A stretch of 64,000 nt of DNA from an uncultured Nitrospira sp. Lineage in GTDB: Bacteria; Nitrospirota; Nitrospiria; Nitrospirales; Nitrospiraceae. The stretch covers positions 62,001 to 126,000 of the forward strand of contig CABVSR010000010.1 of NCBI GenBank assembly GCA_902500995.1, in the 5' to 3' direction. This document shows, in pieces, positions 50,776 to 59,299 of the stretch (its first letter is position 1; each line of letters begins with the position of its first letter). The notes beneath the pieces are model-generated. The model was not told the DNA's origin, did no database searches, and worked only from the letters and a program-made list of their open reading frames with translations. A program made the position numbers and the translations under genes.

Positions 50776-51875
50776 GCAAGGTGGCTGCGATACAGACGAC
50801 TGGCAAAGCGGCAACTAGTGAGCCGTCCGGACTCATTCTACGGCGTGCCTGCGCGTGTGGGGGAGCTGCGGGACTCTCCGGCGAATGTGAGAGATGCAAG
50901 ACGAAGAAGCTCTTGGGCGAGCCGCTGCAGATGAAACTGGCAGTCAACCAACCGGGCGACGAATTCGAACAGGAAGCCGATCGGGTGGCGGAGCAAGTCA
51001 TGCGCACGCCGGAGCCAGAGCGAGGGCCGGGCGTCACCGGATTACAAACGCCTCCGCTGGTGCAACGCCGAGTCAACAGCAACGGTTCAGGCCCAATCAG
51101 CACAGCTCCGCAAATCGTCCACGATGTGCTGAATTCGCCCAGCCAACCGCTCGATGCTGCCACCCGCGACTTTTTCGAACCACGTTTTGGCCATGACTTC
51201 AGCCAGGTGCGGGTGCATGCACATGCAGAAGCTGAGGCATCCGCGCGGTCTATCAACGCTCGTGCCTACACGGTTGGGCATCACATTGCTTTTGGTACCG
51301 GGCGGTTTGCTCCGGGGACGGGTGAAGGGAATCGACTGCTTGCGCATGAATTGAGCCATGTTGTGCAGCAGGGAGGTAAACAGTCCACGATCATGCGGGT
51401 TTGTGGCTGTGCGAGTTTCGGTGGTCGGCAACCGGATCCGACGGACCCGCGGGAGGCCGGTGTGAGTCAGGCATTTCCTGGGCTAGTGTCTGGGGATTGG
51501 TGTGTCATCGAACCCTCCACGCCGACATATAACTGTTTTGCCTGGTCCGTTTCCGACCAGACGCAGTGGCTCGATCCTGTGCCCCAGATCGATAACCTGT
51601 ACGGCAATGGGGATGGCAAGCCGTCGTTCGCCGACTTTGATGCGTTTTATGCGAAGACCCATGGCCTCTATCCGCAAACCGCACCCGATTCGAATACCCT
51701 CGTGGCCCTCTTTGCCAAGGGGACGATTCCGGTACATGCGGCGCTCACGGCCGGGGCAGAAACATGCGGTACAGTTCCTTTCACCAGTAAGCTTGGTCAG
51801 GGTCCTCTGATCGCGCATGACCTCTACCAGCTCGAGGGTGCCGTCTACGGAAAGGCTGTGCGTTTTTACGGGTGA
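50772..51875 (+). CDS. DUF4157-family eCIS cargo/toxin protein with C-terminal NCFAW domain
   Basis: 367 residues. The N-terminus has a cysteine motif RRACACGGAAGLSGECERC. A DUF4157 region follows, with VNQPGDEFEQEADRVAEQVM, PSQPLDAATRDFFEPRFGHDFSQVRVH and the metal-binding motif LLAHELSHVVQQ. The C-terminal 120 residues carry YNCFAWSVSDQTQWLDP, a cysteine-peptidase-like NC-x-AW motif as in DUF7689-type domains. DUF4157 proteins are eCIS-linked cargo in which the domain may mediate loading and the C-terminus toxicity. The start overlaps echo 3. Confidence 0.85.
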   Translation: MSKVAAIQTTGKAATSEPSGLILRRACACGGAAGLSGECERCKTKKLLGEPLQMKLAVNQPGDEFEQEADRVAEQVMRTPEPERGPGVTGLQTPPLVQRRVNSNGSGPISTAPQIVHDVLNSPSQPLDAATRDFFEPRFGHDFSQVRVHAHAEAEASARSINARAYTVGHHIAFGTGRFAPGTGEGNRLLAHELSHVVQQGGKQSTIMRVCGCASFGGRQPDPTDPREAGVSQAFPGLVSGDWCVIEPSTPTYNCFAWSVSDQTQWLDPVPQIDNLYGNGDGKPSFADFDAFYAKTHGLYPQTAPDSNTLVALFAKGTIPVHAALTAGAETCGTVPFTSKLGQGPLIAHDLYQLEGAVYGKAVRFYG

Positions 51876-51911
51876 CGCCGCGCTTGGATTTCTTATGGGG
51901 TAAGGGGCAGG

Positions 51912-53186
51912 ATGAAAGCCGGACTGTATCTTGGACAGGCAGACATTCCAAGCTTTGCGGTGACGCCGATCCGCGAATGCTTGCTGCAGCGGGCCTGCGC
52001 CTGTGGCGGGCCGGCCGGCTTCAGTGGAGAGTGTAAGGAATGCAAGAGCAAGAAGTTTCTTGGTAGAGCGGTGCAGGCGAAGCTGCGAGTCAATGAACCA
52101 GGTGACGAGTATGAGCAAGAAGCCGATCGAGTGGCTGCACAGGTGATGCAGATGCCGATCGATCGGCCCATGACCAGTCAACCGTCGCCGGATCAATTGG
52201 TTCAACGGCACGTTTCCGGAATGGGTCGGCTGCTGAGCCGCGCCGCCGGAGAAGGGTCGATGCCGGTCGGAGAGCAATCCGCCTCCGATGAGGCTGCGCC
52301 GAAGGACGGGGCAACCGACGAGGGCGGCAGCCGTTGCCCGAGTTGGCGCAACGATCCGGAAAGCATCAGCAAACGGGCTGCCGAAAATTATGTGCAACAC
52401 GACATCACGCCGACTTCCCAGGCGAAGGTCGAAAAGATTCAGTGTGAGCCGCCGCGCTCCAACGGCAATTACGGCTGCTACGTCCATTTCAGTGATGGGC
52501 TGGTGGTGCGGGTCATCGTGCGCGCGACCGATGTCGTCGTCGGCATGGGGCCCGGCCAGATCGCCACAGAATCGCCGCCGCCGGCGACGCCTTTGTGCTT
52601 CTACGACTATGAGTGCCCCGACGGGCAGCTCGTGCTGACCAAGCGCGAATGTAAGAGCGGAAAATCGTCGAAGCCGCACCCGCCCGGCGCACCGACGGAT
52701 GTCATGCAGCGGAAGGCTGCTCCAGAGGCCTCGCCATCGGCCGGCTCTCTGGCCCCGGTTGAGAATGTGCTGGCTTCGCCGGGCCGTGCGTTGGATGCAG
52801 CAACGCGCGAATTTTTCGCCGCCCGCTTCGGTCACGACTTTGCCGAGGTTCGGGTGCACGACGATGCCACGGCGGCAGCGTCGGCTCGTGCGGTGCACGC
52901 GCTGGCCTACACGGTCGGCACCGACGTGGTCTTCGGCGCCGGGCACTATGCACCGAGTACCAGCGCCGGGCGCCATCTGCTGGCCCATGAATTGACACAT
53001 GTCATCCAACAATCCGGACTGAGGCCACATCGCTCCACGCTGAACAACGTGGCTAGTTCATCGAGTCCCGGCGCGCGCCGGCCAACGGCCGTACGGCCTT
53101 CCATTGCCGGGTCGGCTTCCCGCCTCCAGCCGGAAGCACCGGATGCGGAGGCGGGAACATCCGACCCACAAGGGCGAGCGGAATGA
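51912..53186 (+). CDS. Second DUF4157-family eCIS protein, with an inserted domain
   Basis: 424 residues. The leader LLQRACACGGPAGFSGECKECKSKK and VNEPGDEYEQEADRVAAQVM is close to that of the preceding protein. An insertion of about 150 residues follows (CPSWRNDPESISKRAAENYV, then VHFSDGLVVRVIVRATDVVV and LCFYDYECPDGQLVLTKREC), and only then the main DUF4157 part PGRALDAATREFFAARFGHDFAEVRVH and LLAHELTHVIQQ. After the HELTH motif there are only about 60 disordered residues, so there is no C-terminal toxin. The gene begins 36 nt after the first, with AGGGGCAGG before the ATG. Confidence 0.82.
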   Translation: MKAGLYLGQADIPSFAVTPIRECLLQRACACGGPAGFSGECKECKSKKFLGRAVQAKLRVNEPGDEYEQEADRVAAQVMQMPIDRPMTSQPSPDQLVQRHVSGMGRLLSRAAGEGSMPVGEQSASDEAAPKDGATDEGGSRCPSWRNDPESISKRAAENYVQHDITPTSQAKVEKIQCEPPRSNGNYGCYVHFSDGLVVRVIVRATDVVVGMGPGQIATESPPPATPLCFYDYECPDGQLVLTKRECKSGKSSKPHPPGAPTDVMQRKAAPEASPSAGSLAPVENVLASPGRALDAATREFFAARFGHDFAEVRVHDDATAAASARAVHALAYTVGTDVVFGAGHYAPSTSAGRHLLAHELTHVIQQSGLRPHRSTLNNVASSSSPGARRPTAVRPSIAGSASRLQPEAPDAEAGTSDPQGRAE

Positions 53187-53199
53187 ACACGAGGGTTCC

Positions 53200-53850
53200 A
53201 TGAGCGCGTTTTCCGGTTCTCCCAAACTCCTCAAGGGCGGCATCGTGCTGATCGATCCCGCGACGGCGCAGGTGCAGCGGATCATCGCGCTCCAGTACAA
53301 CCCGGAGTCGCTGAGCCGCACGTTGCAAGTGCAGGGGGCCGGCGAAGGGGGAGATCGGTCGGAGGCGTTGCGTCTCAAGGGCCCGGCGGTGGAAACCATC
53401 AAACTGGATGCCGAAATCGACGCGACCGACGACATGGAAGCCGGCGATCGCACCGTCGGGGAGGCCGGAATTTCCCCGCAGCTCGCGGCCCTTGAAACCC
53501 TGTTGTATCCCAGCACGGGACAATTGACGACCAATCAGACCTTGTCCAGCTTGGGGACGCTCGAAATTCTTCCGATGGAGACGGCCTTGCCGTTATTCGT
53601 TTTCGGCCAGAACCGTGTGATTCCCGTGCGGCTGACCGATTTCAGCGTGACCGAGGAAGCGTTCGATCCGTCTCTCAATCCCATTCGCGCGAAGGTCAGC
53701 CTAGGGATGCGGGTGTTGTCCATCGACGACGTGGGCTTTACGCACAAGGCGGGCAGTTTGTTCATGAGTTATCTGCAACAGAAGGAAGGGCTCCGCGCGA
53801 AGGCGCAAGGGGGCACGCTGGGAATGCTAGGCCTCACAGGCATCCCGTGA
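53200..53850 (+). CDS. CIS tube/baseplate adaptor protein (Afp7-type N-terminal domain)
   Basis: 216 residues from ATG 53200. The pattern LLKGGIVLIDPATAQVQRIIALQYNPESLSRTLQVQ is that of the CIS tube protein N-terminal domain, followed by VETIKLDAEIDATDDMEAGD and PLFVFGQNRVIPVRLTDFSVTEEAFDPSLNPIRAKVSLGMRVLS. It connects the tube to the baseplate hub. It ends before the short repeat region at 53870; a LysM protein follows, and the two probably correspond to the two halves of Afp7. Confidence 0.85.
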   Translation: MSAFSGSPKLLKGGIVLIDPATAQVQRIIALQYNPESLSRTLQVQGAGEGGDRSEALRLKGPAVETIKLDAEIDATDDMEAGDRTVGEAGISPQLAALETLLYPSTGQLTTNQTLSSLGTLEILPMETALPLFVFGQNRVIPVRLTDFSVTEEAFDPSLNPIRAKVSLGMRVLSIDDVGFTHKAGSLFMSYLQQKEGLRAKAQGGTLGMLGLTGIP

Positions 53851-53869
53851 AATGTCTGGAAACATCGTC

Positions 53870-53952
53870 GTTTGTGAAGCGTGAAGCGTCGTTCGCAAAA
53901 GCTGGAAAGTGTCCTTCACGAAATACGAACGACGAGATACGAACGACGCCTA
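53870..53952. repeat. Short intergenic repeat region (GTGAAGCGT / ATACGAACGACG type)
   Basis: GTGAAGCGTGAAGCGTCGTTCG is followed downstream by two copies of ATACGAACGACG. A related GTGAAACGTCGTTCG sits inside copy A at 17338. These short repeats look like the tracts often seen between genes in Nitrospira-like genomes. They interrupt an otherwise tightly packed operon. Confidence 0.5.
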
Positions 53953-53977
53953 GGAGCTGACACCTACTTGGAGCGAC

Positions 53978-54340
53978 ATGATGGCTGATCCATTACAAAC
54001 GTTGTTGGACGGTGCGCTGAAACCCAATCCTTTTCCGCCGACGAGCCGGTACTACGGGGTGAAGACCGCTTCTCTCGTGACCGCCGATGGCACGATGCTC
54101 GTACATTTGCGGCGGCGTTTCGTGCCGGCGAGCGACCGTTTTACCGTCGTGCAGGAACATCGGGTGACAGCCGGCGAGCGGTTAGATCATCTGGCTGCGA
54201 CCTATCTTGGCGATCCGGAACAATATTGGCGGCTCTGCGATGCGAACGATGCGGTGCGGCCGGATGAGCTGGTTGAACGTCTGGACGCGGTCGTCCGCAT
54301 CGCGTTGCCGGAAGGCGTCGGGGGAGGGCCCGGTGCTTAA
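53978..54340 (+). CDS. LysM-domain baseplate protein (gp53/Afp7-like)
   Basis: 120 residues: SRYYGVKTASLVTADGTMLVHLRRRFVPASDRFTVVQEHRVTAGERLDHLAATYLGDPEQYWRLCDANDAVRPDEL, a LysM-like fold with the W-R-L-C-D-A-N pattern. Such small proteins link tube and hub. ATG 53981 is an alternative, only one residue later. Its last bases overlap the hub gene start. Confidence 0.85.
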   Translation: MMADPLQTLLDGALKPNPFPPTSRYYGVKTASLVTADGTMLVHLRRRFVPASDRFTVVQEHRVTAGERLDHLAATYLGDPEQYWRLCDANDAVRPDELVERLDAVVRIALPEGVGGGPGA

Positions 54341-55457
54341 AGGCGTGCATCTGACATTGCTGGCGGGCCCGGTGGTTCCATTTCCCGTGCCTCAGCCGGT
54401 GCTGGATGCGCTGACCGAAGTGCAGGTGACGAGTGCCACCGGCACGGCGGGCGGATTTCAACTGCAGTTTACGATTCAGAACAAGTCGCCCTTGCAGCAG
54501 GCCTTTTTGGTGGCGGCGACGCAGACTCCGCTGATGCGCGTCATCCTGGTGGCGACCATCAATTTCATTCCGCACGTCTTGATGGACGGGGTGATGACCA
54601 ACCAGGAAATCAGCTCCGGCGACAAACCGGGAGAGTCGACGCTGACCATCACCGGCGAAGACCTCACGAAGATCATGGATCTGCAATCGTTCGACGGCCT
54701 CCCGTTTCCCGCCATGCCGGCCAATCTACGTGTCATGGCCATTCTGGCGAAGTATGCGGTCTTCGGCGTCATCCCGCTGGCGATTCCGCCGATCGGCTTC
54801 GATGTGCCGATTCCCACGATGCGGATTCCGTCGCAGCAGGGCACCGACCTCAATTACATCCTCCAATTGGCCGAGGCCGCCGGCTATGTCTTTTATATCG
54901 ATCCGGGACCGGTTCCCGGGACCAATACCGCCTATTGGGGGCCGCAGCTCAAGGTGGGGATTCCGCAGCCGGCGCTGAACGTGGACATGGACTTCGATCG
55001 CAATGTGGAGTCGCTCAATTTTCAATTCAACTCGACGAAGAAGGACCTCCCCATCGTGATGATTCACAACGCGTTGACCAAGGTTCCCATTCCGATTCCC
55101 ATTCCCGACATCAATCCCTTGCAGCCGCCGTTGGGCCTGGTCGGCCCTCCGGTGACGAAACTCTCCATGTTGAAGGCAACGGGAAAACTTTCGGCCCCGG
55201 AGGCACTCAATGAGGGACTGAAGGCATCCAGCGAATCGATGGACGCGGTTACGGGAAGCGGGGCACTCGATGTCGCGCGGTATGGTCGGCTCCTGAAGGC
55301 GCGCGGACTCGTTGGCGTGCGCGGCGCGGGATTGGCGTTTGACGGCTTGTACTATGTGGACAGCGTGACCACGACCATCAAACGCGGCAGCTGCAAGCAG
55401 AGCTTCCGCCTCACGCGAAACGGGTTGGTCTCCCTCACGCCATTGGTGCCGGTATGA
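54333..55457 (+). CDS. gp27/Afp8-type baseplate hub protein
   Basis: 374 residues from GTG 54333, with GGGGAGG in front; a longer frame from 54207 is the LysM gene in another phase. Features are GVHLTLLAGPVVPFPVPQPVLDALTEVQVT, QLQFTIQNKSPLQQAFLVAATQTPLMRVILVATINFIP, and LNYILQLAEAAGYVFYIDPG. This is the hub (gp27) half of the spike complex; the OB-fold spike (gp5) is on the next gene, while Afp8 has both in one protein. Confidence 0.85.
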   Translation: MLKGVHLTLLAGPVVPFPVPQPVLDALTEVQVTSATGTAGGFQLQFTIQNKSPLQQAFLVAATQTPLMRVILVATINFIPHVLMDGVMTNQEISSGDKPGESTLTITGEDLTKIMDLQSFDGLPFPAMPANLRVMAILAKYAVFGVIPLAIPPIGFDVPIPTMRIPSQQGTDLNYILQLAEAAGYVFYIDPGPVPGTNTAYWGPQLKVGIPQPALNVDMDFDRNVESLNFQFNSTKKDLPIVMIHNALTKVPIPIPIPDINPLQPPLGLVGPPVTKLSMLKATGKLSAPEALNEGLKASSESMDAVTGSGALDVARYGRLLKARGLVGVRGAGLAFDGLYYVDSVTTTIKRGSCKQSFRLTRNGLVSLTPLVPV

Positions 55458-55969
55458 GCGACGCGCAGAAATACTACGGCAAGTATCGCGGCACGGTCTT
55501 GAACAATATCGATCCCATGCAGATGGGACGACTGCAGGTACAGGTGCCGGATGTCGCGGGATTGATCCCCACATCCTGGGCGATGCCCTGTTTCCCGGCC
55601 AGCGGCAAACAAATGGGTGTGTACATGCTGCCGCAAATCGGAGCCGGCGTGTGGGTGGAGTTCGAGCAGGGGAATATGGACTATCCGATCTGGAGCGGCT
55701 GCTGGTACGGGAGTGTGGCCGAGGTTCCGGTCCTCGGGTTGGCGGGGATTCCGGTCAGCCCGAACATGGTGCTGCAGACGGCGGCTCAGAATGCGATCGT
55801 GATCAGCGACGTGCCGGGGCCGACAGGAGGGATCATGCTGAAAAGCGCCACAGGCGCCACGTTGATCGTGAACGACACGGGCATCTACATCCAGAACGGC
55901 AAGGGGGCGATGGTGACGTTGGTGGGGCCGGCGGTGACCATCAACAATGGCGCGCTCACCATCATTTAG
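55454..55969 (+). CDS. gp5/gpV-type baseplate spike protein
   Basis: 171 residues: YYGKYRGTVLNNIDPMQMGRLQVQVPDVAG, then SWAMPCFPASGKQMGVYMLPQIGAGVWVEFEQGNMDYPIWSGCWYG, the OB-fold of the VgrG/gp5 family. A C-terminal beta-strand part (TLIVNDTGIYIQNGKGAMVTLVGPAVTINN) would extend the needle. It overlaps the hub stop by 4 nt, and its last base is the first of repeat copy C. Confidence 0.9.
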   Translation: MSDAQKYYGKYRGTVLNNIDPMQMGRLQVQVPDVAGLIPTSWAMPCFPASGKQMGVYMLPQIGAGVWVEFEQGNMDYPIWSGCWYGSVAEVPVLGLAGIPVSPNMVLQTAAQNAIVISDVPGPTGGIMLKSATGATLIVNDTGIYIQNGKGAMVTLVGPAVTINNGALTII

Positions 55970-56093
55970 CAGGATGCTGAAAATGACCACCAGCGGCGTT
56001 CTCGTTGCGTTCGAACCCTCAACGTACCGCAAGGGTACGCCTTGGGCCCTCACTGACTGCGGCCTTGCTGGATGGTCATTTTGAGCATCCTTT
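55969..56093. repeat. Intergenic inverted-repeat element, copy C
   Basis: The left end GCAGGATGCTGAAAATGACC is mirrored by the right end, which reads AGGATGCTCAAAATGACC on the other strand. The interior has CCTCAACGTACC. This is the best-preserved of the three copies, about 125 nt, and lies between spike and tip genes of the operon. Confidence 0.75.
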
Positions 56094-56127
56094 ATTGCCT
56101 TGTGACCAGTGCATGGAGGGGAAGCTG

Positions 56128-56451
56128 ATGCCGGGATTTTTGCTGCATCTTGGGGCCACCGTGATGTGCGCGCATGCCGGGCAGGCGACGCCGGTGGCGC
56201 CGAACCCGCGCGTGCTGGTCAGCGGGCAGCCGACTGTGCCGATGAACAGCCTGTACGTCGTGGCCGGCTGCACCTTGCCGCCGCCTCCGGCCGCGAATGG
56301 CCCCTGTGTGACCGCGCAATACATCACGGCTGCGACCAGGATCACGAGCAACGGCCTGCCGCTGTTGTTGATCGATAGTCAGGCGATCTGTACACCGTCA
56401 GGGACGCCGTTGCTTCCGGCGGTGACGCAAACGAGAGTGACGGGGATGTAA
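56128..56451 (+). CDS. PAAR-like spike-tip protein (eCIS)
   Basis: 107 residues from ATG 56128 (AGGGGAAGCTG in front; ATG 56113 is possible): PGFLLHLGATVMCAHAGQATPVAPNPRVLVSGQPT and VVAGCTLPPPPAANGPCVTAQYITAATRI. The histidine/cysteine pattern and glycine-proline-rich repeats match the PAAR/DUF4280 tip of contractile systems, which is Afp10 in that nomenclature. It caps the spike for target penetration. Confidence 0.8.
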   Translation: MPGFLLHLGATVMCAHAGQATPVAPNPRVLVSGQPTVPMNSLYVVAGCTLPPPPAANGPCVTAQYITAATRITSNGLPLLLIDSQAICTPSGTPLLPAVTQTRVTGM

Positions 56452-56453
56452 CG

Positions 56454-56819
56454 ATGGCGCACCTCGATTTTCCCTACCGCTTTGATGCGCGCGGCCGCAC
56501 CGCAGGCACGGACGAGGCCGACCACATTCGCGACCTGATCGAACAGGTGCTGTTCACCCATCCGGGCGAACGGGTCATGCGGCCGGATTTCGGCAGCGGC
56601 CTCTTGCAGCTGGTGTTCGCGCCCAACAGCGAGGTCCTGGCCGCGACGACGCAGGTGCTGGTGCAGAGCTCGCTGCAGCGCTGGCTCAGCGAATGGATCG
56701 TGGTGGAGTCGGTGCAGGTGGAAGCCGTGGAGTCCACGTTGAGGGTCACCGTGCAGTATGTGATCAGACGGACGGGCACCCGCGTCGCCGGGACCTTCGT
56801 GCAAGGAGGCGGAGCGTGA
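56454..56819 (+). CDS. gp25-like baseplate wedge protein (eCIS)
   Basis: 121 residues with the gp25 signature LDFPYRFDARGRTAGTDEADHIRDLIEQVLFTHPGERVMRPDFGSGLLQLVFAPNS, then VVESVQVEAVESTLRVTVQYVIRRTG. Gp25-like proteins (Afp9) link the baseplate to the sheath. The stop overlaps the next start by 4 nt (GTGA). Confidence 0.95.
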   Translation: MAHLDFPYRFDARGRTAGTDEADHIRDLIEQVLFTHPGERVMRPDFGSGLLQLVFAPNSEVLAATTQVLVQSSLQRWLSEWIVVESVQVEAVESTLRVTVQYVIRRTGTRVAGTFVQGGGA

Positions 56820-59299
56820 AGTATTTCTGCTGCGACGAATTGCGCCGGCACGTGGTCCGCAATCATCCGACGTTGAACGGGATCGACTTTCTGGAAGTCA
56901 TCGATCGCGCCGCGCCAACCGAGGCCGAGCGGCAGCGCAAGCTCGAGCTCCATTTTGTGAAACCGTTGGGAACGTTGACGCTGGGGGCCGGCAACATCAG
57001 GATCGAAGGCGGGGAGCGCATCACCACGTTCCACCTGCTGTCGGTGGTTGCCGGTAGCGGCCCCTCCGCCCATGTGCTCACCGCCGAAGTGGATCAGCCG
57101 GGAGACTTCTCCACCTACCGCCTCCGCCTGGTGACCGATGCCTTGAACGATGCCGTGCCTCCGGGCCTCGACCCGCAACTGGCTGCCATCGATTTTTCGT
57201 TCAAGGTCGAATGCCCGAGCCCGTTCGATTGTGCGCCGCACCAGGAATGTCCGGAGCTACCGGCACCGGCGCCGGTGATCGATTACCTGGCCAAAGACTA
57301 TGCGAGTTTCCGGCGAGTCATGCTCGATCGAATGTCGGCACTGATGCCGCAGTGGCACGAACGCAGTCCCGCCGATCTCGGGGTGATGCTGGTCGAAGCC
57401 TTGGCCTACACCGCCGATCAACTGAGTTATCAGCAGGATGCCGTGGCGACGGAAGCCTATCTGGGCACGGCGCGGCGCCGCATCTCCGTTCGGCGCCACG
57501 CCCGCCTGATGGCCTACTTCATGAGCGAAGGGTGTAACGCGCGAACGTGGGTGCACATTCAGGTGTCTGCCGACGTGGTGCGGGTCGATCCCGCCGATCC
57601 GGCGATTCCCGCCGGCACCAAGTTCATAACCCTGATCCGGGGGCAGCAGACCGGGATCGCCGACGATCCGCGCGTCTACGAACAGGCCGATATGGCCTTC
57701 GAATCGATGGAGTCCCTGCAATCCCTCTACGCGGCCCACAACGAGCTGCGCTTCTACAGCTGGAGCGATGAACGCTGCTGCCTGCCGAAGGGCGCGACCT
57801 CGGCGACGCTCGCCGGGCATCACCCGCAGTTGCAGCCGGGAATGATCTTGTTGTTCGAAGAAGTCATCGGGCCGGAAACCGGCTCGCCCTCGGATGCCGA
57901 TCCCACCAAGCGCCACGTCGTCCGGCTGGATCGAATCGCCGCGACGGCCGAGGGGGGCGGGCCGCTCACCGATCCGGTGACGAATCAGCAGATTACCGAA
58001 ATCATCTGGCATCAGGAAGACGCCTTGCCGTTTCCCTTCTGCCTCTCCGCGGCCACGAAGGCCGGATATCGTGATGCGGTCACCGTGGCGCGCGGGAATC
58101 TCGTCCTGGCCGATCATGGTCTCACACGGGCGGAGGAATCCCTGGGATCAGTGCCGGAGCCGTTTCTATTCATGCCGCGATCGAAGGGGGCGGATCGATG
58201 CGCGGTGCTCGAGCGAGAGCCGGTTCCGCCGCGTTTCCGCCCGAGTCTCTCCAAAGCGCCGCTGACGCATGCCGGGCCTGCCTACGACCATGCACGATCG
58301 GCCCGGGCCGCGTTGCAGTGGGACTTGCGGGACGTGCAACCGGCCATCCGTCTGACGGCAACCACAGGCGCGGAAACGACAAATTGGACGGCGCGGCGCG
58401 ATCTGCTGAACAGCGGCGCGGAGGCGGATGAGTATGTCGTGGAGATGGACAACGACGGCGGTGGCACGATCCGTTTCGGAGACGACGTGCATGGCCGGCG
58501 TCCTGAGCCGGGCACGGTCTTTACCGCCCGGTATCGCGTCGGCAATGGCCACGCGGGGAACATCGGAGCCGATTCCCTGGTTCACATCGCCCTGGACCTT
58601 CCTGAAATTATGCTGGTGCGCAATCCTCTGCCGGCCGTCGGCGGGCAGGAACCTGAATCGCTGCAGGATGTGCGGCAGCGCGCGCCCGTGGCCTATCGCA
58701 TTCAGGAACGCGCTGTGACAGAAGCCGACTATGCCGAGGTAACCGAACGTCGAGACGACGTGCAACGGGCCGCCGCGACGTTTCGGTGGACGGGCAGTTG
58801 GCATACGGTGTTCGTGACGGTCGATCGCGAGGGCGGCGCCGGGGTCTCAGACGAGTTCGAGACAGACATCCGCGCGCATGTCGAACGGTATCGCATGGCC
58901 GGCCACGATCTGGAAATCGACAACCCGCAGTTCGTGTCGCTGGAAATCGACCTGCATGTCTGCGTGCGGACCGACCATTTCCGGAGTGATGTGGAGCGGG
59001 AGCTCTTCGAGGCGCTGAGCAACCGCGACCTCCCGGACGGGCGCCAAGGCCTCTTCCATCCGGACCGCTGGACCTTCGGGCAGCCGGTCTACCTGAGTTC
59101 GATTTACGGGGCCGCGCACCAGGTCACAGGCGTCGAGTCGGTGGAGGTACGGACCTTCCAGCGGCAGGGGGTGCCGGAGAGTGCAGGGCTGGATAACGGA
59201 CGACTGGACATGACTGCGTTAGAGATTCCGCGCTTGGACAATGATCGCAATTTTCCCGAGCATGGCCGGTTGACCATCACGTTGGGAGGAGGGAAATGA
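56816..59299 (+). CDS. Baseplate J/gp6-like assembly protein (eCIS, Afp11-like)
   Basis: 827 residues from GTG 56816 (GGAGGCGGAG in front). The body carries IDYLAKDYASFRRVMLDRMSALMPQWHERSPADLGVMLVEALAYTADQLSYQQDAVATEAYLGTARRRISVRRHARLMAY, the characteristic sequence of putative baseplate assembly proteins. Later is GGGTIRFGDDVHGRRPEPGTVFTARYRVGNG and RAPVAYRIQERAVTEADYAEVTERR. It forms the wedge ring with the next gene, to which it is coupled by a 4-nt overlap. Confidence 0.93.
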   Translation: MKYFCCDELRRHVVRNHPTLNGIDFLEVIDRAAPTEAERQRKLELHFVKPLGTLTLGAGNIRIEGGERITTFHLLSVVAGSGPSAHVLTAEVDQPGDFSTYRLRLVTDALNDAVPPGLDPQLAAIDFSFKVECPSPFDCAPHQECPELPAPAPVIDYLAKDYASFRRVMLDRMSALMPQWHERSPADLGVMLVEALAYTADQLSYQQDAVATEAYLGTARRRISVRRHARLMAYFMSEGCNARTWVHIQVSADVVRVDPADPAIPAGTKFITLIRGQQTGIADDPRVYEQADMAFESMESLQSLYAAHNELRFYSWSDERCCLPKGATSATLAGHHPQLQPGMILLFEEVIGPETGSPSDADPTKRHVVRLDRIAATAEGGGPLTDPVTNQQITEIIWHQEDALPFPFCLSAATKAGYRDAVTVARGNLVLADHGLTRAEESLGSVPEPFLFMPRSKGADRCAVLEREPVPPRFRPSLSKAPLTHAGPAYDHARSARAALQWDLRDVQPAIRLTATTGAETTNWTARRDLLNSGAEADEYVVEMDNDGGGTIRFGDDVHGRRPEPGTVFTARYRVGNGHAGNIGADSLVHIALDLPEIMLVRNPLPAVGGQEPESLQDVRQRAPVAYRIQERAVTEADYAEVTERRDDVQRAAATFRWTGSWHTVFVTVDREGGAGVSDEFETDIRAHVERYRMAGHDLEIDNPQFVSLEIDLHVCVRTDHFRSDVERELFEALSNRDLPDGRQGLFHPDRWTFGQPVYLSSIYGAAHQVTGVESVEVRTFQRQGVPESAGLDNGRLDMTALEIPRLDNDRNFPEHGRLTITLGGGK

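Noticed and set aside
51483-53030. 515-codon minus-strand frame across the DUF4157 genes
   Set aside because: The plus-strand DUF4157 genes are clearly recognisable; the minus frame shows no motif.
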